10,804 bases of DNA from Dinochytrium kinnereticum (taxonomy: Eukaryota > Chytridiomycota > Chytridiomycetes > Chytridiales > Chytridiaceae). The DNA is taken from assembly GCA_027604005.1 (NCBI GenBank), contig JADGJT010000549.1, forward strand, positions 1 to 10,804, read 5' to 3'. The translations under genes were made by a program, and so were the position numbers. The stretch's first letter is position 1; each line of letters begins with the position of its first letter. The notes beneath the pieces are model-generated. The model saw only the letters and a list, made by a program, of their open reading frames with translations, had not been told where the DNA came from and made no database searches. Shown in pieces: positions 7,724-10,804 of the stretch.

Positions 7724-9447
7724 CTAACGTCGCCTACTCCCAAACTTCATCCTCTCCCCCAACACCCCCTCCAAAGCCGTCCTCGACTGCCTCAAAAGCT
7801 CATAATACCCCGTCGAAGGCCTATCCACCTCAGGTGAAACCTTCCACTCGTACAACGTCCCTCCAAACGCCGACACAAGAAGTCTTCTGCCATCTGGGGT
7901 TATTTTGATGGAGGTGATGGAGGTGACGAGCTCCTGCTGTCGGAATGGACCTACTTCGGGGCCGCGTGGTTCGTGGAGACGACGGAGGAGGTTGCCGGTG
8001 GTTAAATCCCACATGGCTATAGAGGAGCGGGTTGCAGTGAAAAGGAAACGATCGTTGAGGCAGATCTTTTGTTGATGTTGTTATTTTTTTCGGTTGTGAA
8101 GGCGATTACAATTGGATTAAAGTGTTAAATATGACGACTCTTGAGCTGCGAGCCCCAGCGGAAGAGAAAGAAGAAGACAAAAAAAAAGAATGTTAGTTAC
8201 CTTTGGAGTGTTCAACCCCCCATAGCTTCCATCAACAGTATCATTCAGGATCCACTTTAACCGAAACGCGTCAAAAACCAAGTAAACTCCCATGTACCCA
8301 AAATTACACGCAACAGTTCGACTGGACACCGCCAATGCATCCACCGACCAAAGATGAGTCGCCTTTGGAGGAGATATTCTGAGCATCTTTGCGTACTGAA
8401 AAACAGCGTGGTAGCTTATGGGAATCGCTCTAAACCTCGATCTTGTCTTCATATCCCAGAAATGAACAAACTAGGTCAAGTTGTTAGACTTGAAAAGATT
8501 TAAAGCCAGCTTTACCTGGTCATCTATCCCTCCACCAGCGGTCACCAAAAGGTTTCCCGAGAGGCAAATAGAGGAGATGTTGGGACGGTCGACGAGTCGG
8601 CTGATTGGGAGGAGGGTGTGAAGATTCCATATTGATACAAGGCCCGAAGAGGACGCCGAGATAAGATTCTAAGATTCGAGGTTACGCCTTCATGCCATGG
8701 GAACGTGTCAACACACACCTTTCTCACAGGGTCAAAGATGAGATCCACGGTATGATGATCCCCAACATAAAGTGTAGCAACGTCCATCTGCTGTTCACCG
8801 TCCGGTAACTGCCTCAGGTGATCTTTTCGAATTGTCTCTGCAGAACGGCCTTCCAACGTTTTAATGGGGGTGACCCGAAGATAAGGAGTCCCATCATCGG
8901 TGACAATAAAATCGTCGCAAACACAAACGTTTCGAAGCTTGTATCCTCCCATCACGCGAAGCACCTTCATGGACGCAAGGTCTCGGACCACAAGCTGGTC
9001 AGTCAAGTAACGCGTGAATATGGTATGGGTGTCATCGGATCCATACACAAGGTACTTTTCAGACAAAGACATGGCCGTTGACGCAAAGAACAGGTCCAAG
9101 GGTTCCTCTAAAATAAAATAAAAATCGGCCAGATCCGTTATCATCACAGCTCCATCACTGCGCACCTTACCATAAAAGCAAAATGAATGATTCCCCGTCA
9201 TCCAAGCTCTGTTATTCATATCAATGCCTTTCCAAAACTCTCGGCTCCCCACATCCATGTAACCAGAGTAAACATCAGGGTCGGACCTCCACCTCTGCAT
9301 GCACTTTTGCCTCCAGACCTTTGCAGAGGAGTTGAAGTAAATGAACCGAAAGAACCGGCACGCCTGCGAAAACCTGGCAGCGTCTCGCCAATCTCCTTCG
9401 CTCAGGCTCTCGAGAATCGCATGGAGTATCTCAACCGGCAGCTGCAT
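7724..9447 (-). CDS. F-box/WD40-repeat protein (putative SCF ubiquitin ligase adaptor)
   Basis: Four exons in transcript order: 8719-9447, 8516-8668, 8201-8470, 7724-8065 (stop TAG 7724-7726); introns are 50, 45 and 135 bp, all phase 0; 497 residues. The N-terminus is an F-box: LPVEILHAILESLSEGDWRD, then ACRFF and KVWRQKCMQRW, residues 3-55. F-boxes bind Skp1 within SCF E3 ligases. The rest is a beta-propeller with degenerate WD repeats. Blade-ending Trp residues are in LVSIWNL (W257), VHFWDMKT (W299), IAMWDLTTG (W403) and GGTLYEWKV (W458). Earlier blades (about 60-240) are weak. Splicing from 8718 to 8669 shifts out of a longer unspliced frame (RRPLRALYQ..) into a clear WD strand, which supports the intron. 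The frame stays open far upstream of 9447, but the F-box begins at MQLPVEIL, the usual position. The substrate is unknown and I cannot name an ortholog. The last acceptor (8066, after CAACAAAAG) is the least certain junction. Confidence 0.78.
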
Positions 9448-9701
9448 CTGTTTATGTTTGTTTTGTTGTTTGGTTGTTGCGCATGGTGGAGTCAGTGGAT
9501 GCGTGGGGGGCGCAACCAAAACGAGACCGCCCTCCCTCACCAGGGGAAAAGTCATAAAATCGCATGAGGTCTTTCCGTCGTTCTCCGAATGCGAAAGTCG
9601 TGAACGCATCATCACACCATGACGGCCTCGAGCGTATTGAAAAGGAGAAGGGAAGGTTGGATGGAAGCTTGAGCCTCTTGGAAATTCAGTCTCCGTTTCA
9701 G
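9448..9701. promoter_or_regulatory. Shared 5' region of the F-box gene and EI24
   Basis: These are 254 bp between divergent starts if EI24 begins at 9702. Open frames run through on both strands, but their translations look non-coding (no family match, unusual composition). Plus-strand ATGs at about 9483, 9499 and 9564 could act as upstream ORFs, or the one at 9564 (in frame) as an alternative EI24 start. I saw no TATA or CCAAT box I would trust. Confidence 0.45.
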
Positions 9702-10692
9702 ATGGCACTTATGGCTCACGACAATTCTTCAGTGATGGATAAGAGGAGGACAAAGCTGCCCTCCAAGCATCCAGATCGACCTTCCGCCTCCTCTGAGCCC
9801 GTTGCTGCTCACGGCCATGACGCAGACGTCCTGGGAATCACCTCGGCATTGCTTGGTGCGGGATGGAGCGGTCTGTCCGATGCGTTTGCATGGCCCACAA
9901 CATTCATCCTGGTCTACGGGTGAGGACCCACATGGAGAAGAGCCAAAGCTAACGCAAGTATTTTCCCCAATTAAAGGTCAAGAACGATTCAAAAGAGTCT
10001 GTTCAAGTGCCTTGTGCTGAACGGGGCAATCTTCTTGGGCTCCATCTTTTTATTTGACTATGCCATTGCTCCACTGGCAAATCGGTTGGCGACATCTTCC
10101 CCCATCCTGCCTCAAGATTCCAACACCAACGCTCTGCAAATCATATCCATACCATCGCCATTGCGCATGGCAGTTGTTCTGGAGGGGCTGTACTATGTAT
10201 GCTGCTCGCTCAGTTCCCTCGCGTTGGTCTCTTAAACGTTTCTTTTTCATTTTTTTCTACTCCTCCTCGTTGCGTCAACAAGCTTCTATGGGTCTACCCC
10301 CTCTACGTGATCAGCTTTATCCTCAATTCACTTTGGTACCAAAACATTGCCGACCGCTCATTCAGCATCATATCAGGATCGCCAGAGGAGAGGGACAAGA
10401 CTTTAGACTGGTAACCGTACCTCTGCCCTCCATCAAAATCAACTCAACAGTGTTAACAGGTTTCTAAAGAGAATCTCGGACGAAGCTTATCGCATTCTCC
10501 TCCTATTCCACTTTATGGTCCTTGCCTTTCTCGTCTACCACGCTCCATTCATCGGACCCGCCCTTTCCTTCATGTTGTTCAACTGGTTCACCGCGTTTCT
10601 GGCATTCGAGTACAAGTGGTCAAACCAGAAATGGAACATTCAGATGAAGATGGATTACTTTGAGCGGCGATGGGCATACTTTGCCGGATTTG
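9702..10692 (+). CDS. EI24: EI24/PIG8-family ER membrane protein, 5' part
   Basis: EI24 (EPG-4 in worm) is a multi-pass ER membrane protein linked to autophagy and importin binding. Exons: 9702-9919, 9977-10196, 10283-10410, 10460-10692; introns are 57, 86 and 49 bp, then a donor GTGAGA at 10693 leading off the contig. About 266 residues are visible. SLFKCLVLNGAIFLGSIFLF aligns with animal [39 protein letters not shown] plus QNIAD (147-170) aligns with animal ALWVLPLF and VVNAIWFQDIAD. FEYKW (238-242) and ERRWAYFAGFG (257-267) match FEYRW and ERNWPYYFGFG. At least four hydrophobic segments are visible. The C-terminal part, with the remaining helices, is missing. The start is uncertain: 9702 is chosen because the upstream residues look non-coding, but ATGs at 9564, 9711 and 9735 share the frame, and 9735 has the best -3/+4 purine context. 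It diverges from the F-box gene. Confidence 0.88.
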
Positions 10693-10739
10693 GTGAGACG
10701 AGCATCGGTATAAACACATTTACTCAACTAACCCCACAT
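10693..10739 (+). other. Start of the fourth EI24 intron
   Basis: The donor GTGAGA follows the phase-1 end of exon 4. A CTAAC branch-like element occurs at about 10726-10730. With introns here usually 45-90 bp, the acceptor would be expected within roughly 10-30 bases after it, exactly where the sequence turns into G/C runs. No acceptor is found. Confidence 0.65.
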
Positions 10740-10804
10740 CCCCCCCCCACACCGCCGGGGGGGGCCGCCCGCGGGGGCGGGGGGGCGCGCCCGCGGGCGG
10801 GGAG
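10740..10804. other. G/C-only terminal tract, probable assembly or sequencing artefact
   Basis: The last 65 bases are almost only C and G (three A, no T), made of homopolymer runs, in sharp contrast to the mixed composition of the rest. They replace the expected EI24 acceptor and exon 5, whose family consensus continues LPLAFLTA. No coding frame here fits. The most likely cause is low-quality contig-end sequence; a true GC-rich satellite is less likely. Confidence 0.75.

Noticed and set aside
8066..8200. Possible extra small exon after a CGCAG acceptor near 8145-8150
   Set aside because: The frame that follows reaches a stop within a few codons, and joining 8201 to 8065 directly gives a continuous WD40 sequence.
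9448..9708. N-terminal extension of the F-box protein up to an ATG at 9708
   Set aside because: The F-box starts at the ATG at 9445-9447 as usual for the family; the extra 87 residues look like translated promoter sequence and would overlap EI24.
10740..10804. GC-rich tract as a CpG island, telomere or satellite
   Set aside because: It has no repeating unit, no telomere-like motif, and interrupts an intron of a gene; an end artefact explains it better.

Overview
The window looks like a complete short contig from an intron-rich, gene-dense eukaryote, most likely an early-diverging zoosporic (chytrid-like) fungus. The evidence is short spliceosomal introns (mostly 45-110 bp), 5' intergenic gaps of tens to a few hundred bases, fungus-like gene structure, and a BRK1 subunit of the SCAR/WAVE actin-nucleation complex. 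That complex is missing from Dikarya but kept in chytrids. This lineage call is an inference; another unicellular opisthokont or an amoeba is not excluded. No bacterial operon, tRNA, rRNA, transposon or CRISPR signal was seen.

There are seven protein genes, strictly alternating in strand (+ - + - + - +). In order they are: (1) the 3' part of HOP2/PSMC3IP, a meiotic recombination factor (21-651, +); (2) a DGCR6-family protein in eight exons (1265-3251, -); (3) BRK1/HSPC300 (3291-3677, +); (4) RPA43/POLR1F, an RNA polymerase I stalk subunit (3911-5174, -); (5) a TPR protein with a Hsp70/Hsp90-type carboxylate clamp and a C-terminal membrane anchor (5261-7418, +); (6) an F-box/WD40 protein (7724-9447, -); (7) the 5' part of EI24, an ER membrane/autophagy protein (9702-10692, +). 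Gene models were built by hand from splice signals, phase continuity and alignment to remembered family sequences; 26 introns are complete and one is cut by the contig end.

The layout gives three head-to-head pairs (2/3, 4/5, 6/7) with short shared 5' regions of 39, 86 and about 254 bp, and three tail-to-tail pairs. The genes do not form one pathway; they are a slice of ordinary nuclear gene content covering meiosis, cytoskeleton, rRNA transcription, chaperone docking, ubiquitination and ER/autophagy. Both contig ends look artificial or low-complexity: 20 A residues at the start, and about 65 bases of almost pure G/C at the end, replacing the expected next exon of EI24.

The most notable points are a DGCR6-like gene whose first coding exon appears to be only the start codon, a four-fold [N/D][F/L]xxLL motif in that protein's disordered N-terminus, and the membrane-anchored TPR co-chaperone, whose clamp residues have exactly the spacing of Hop TPR1, joined to a middle region I do not recognise.
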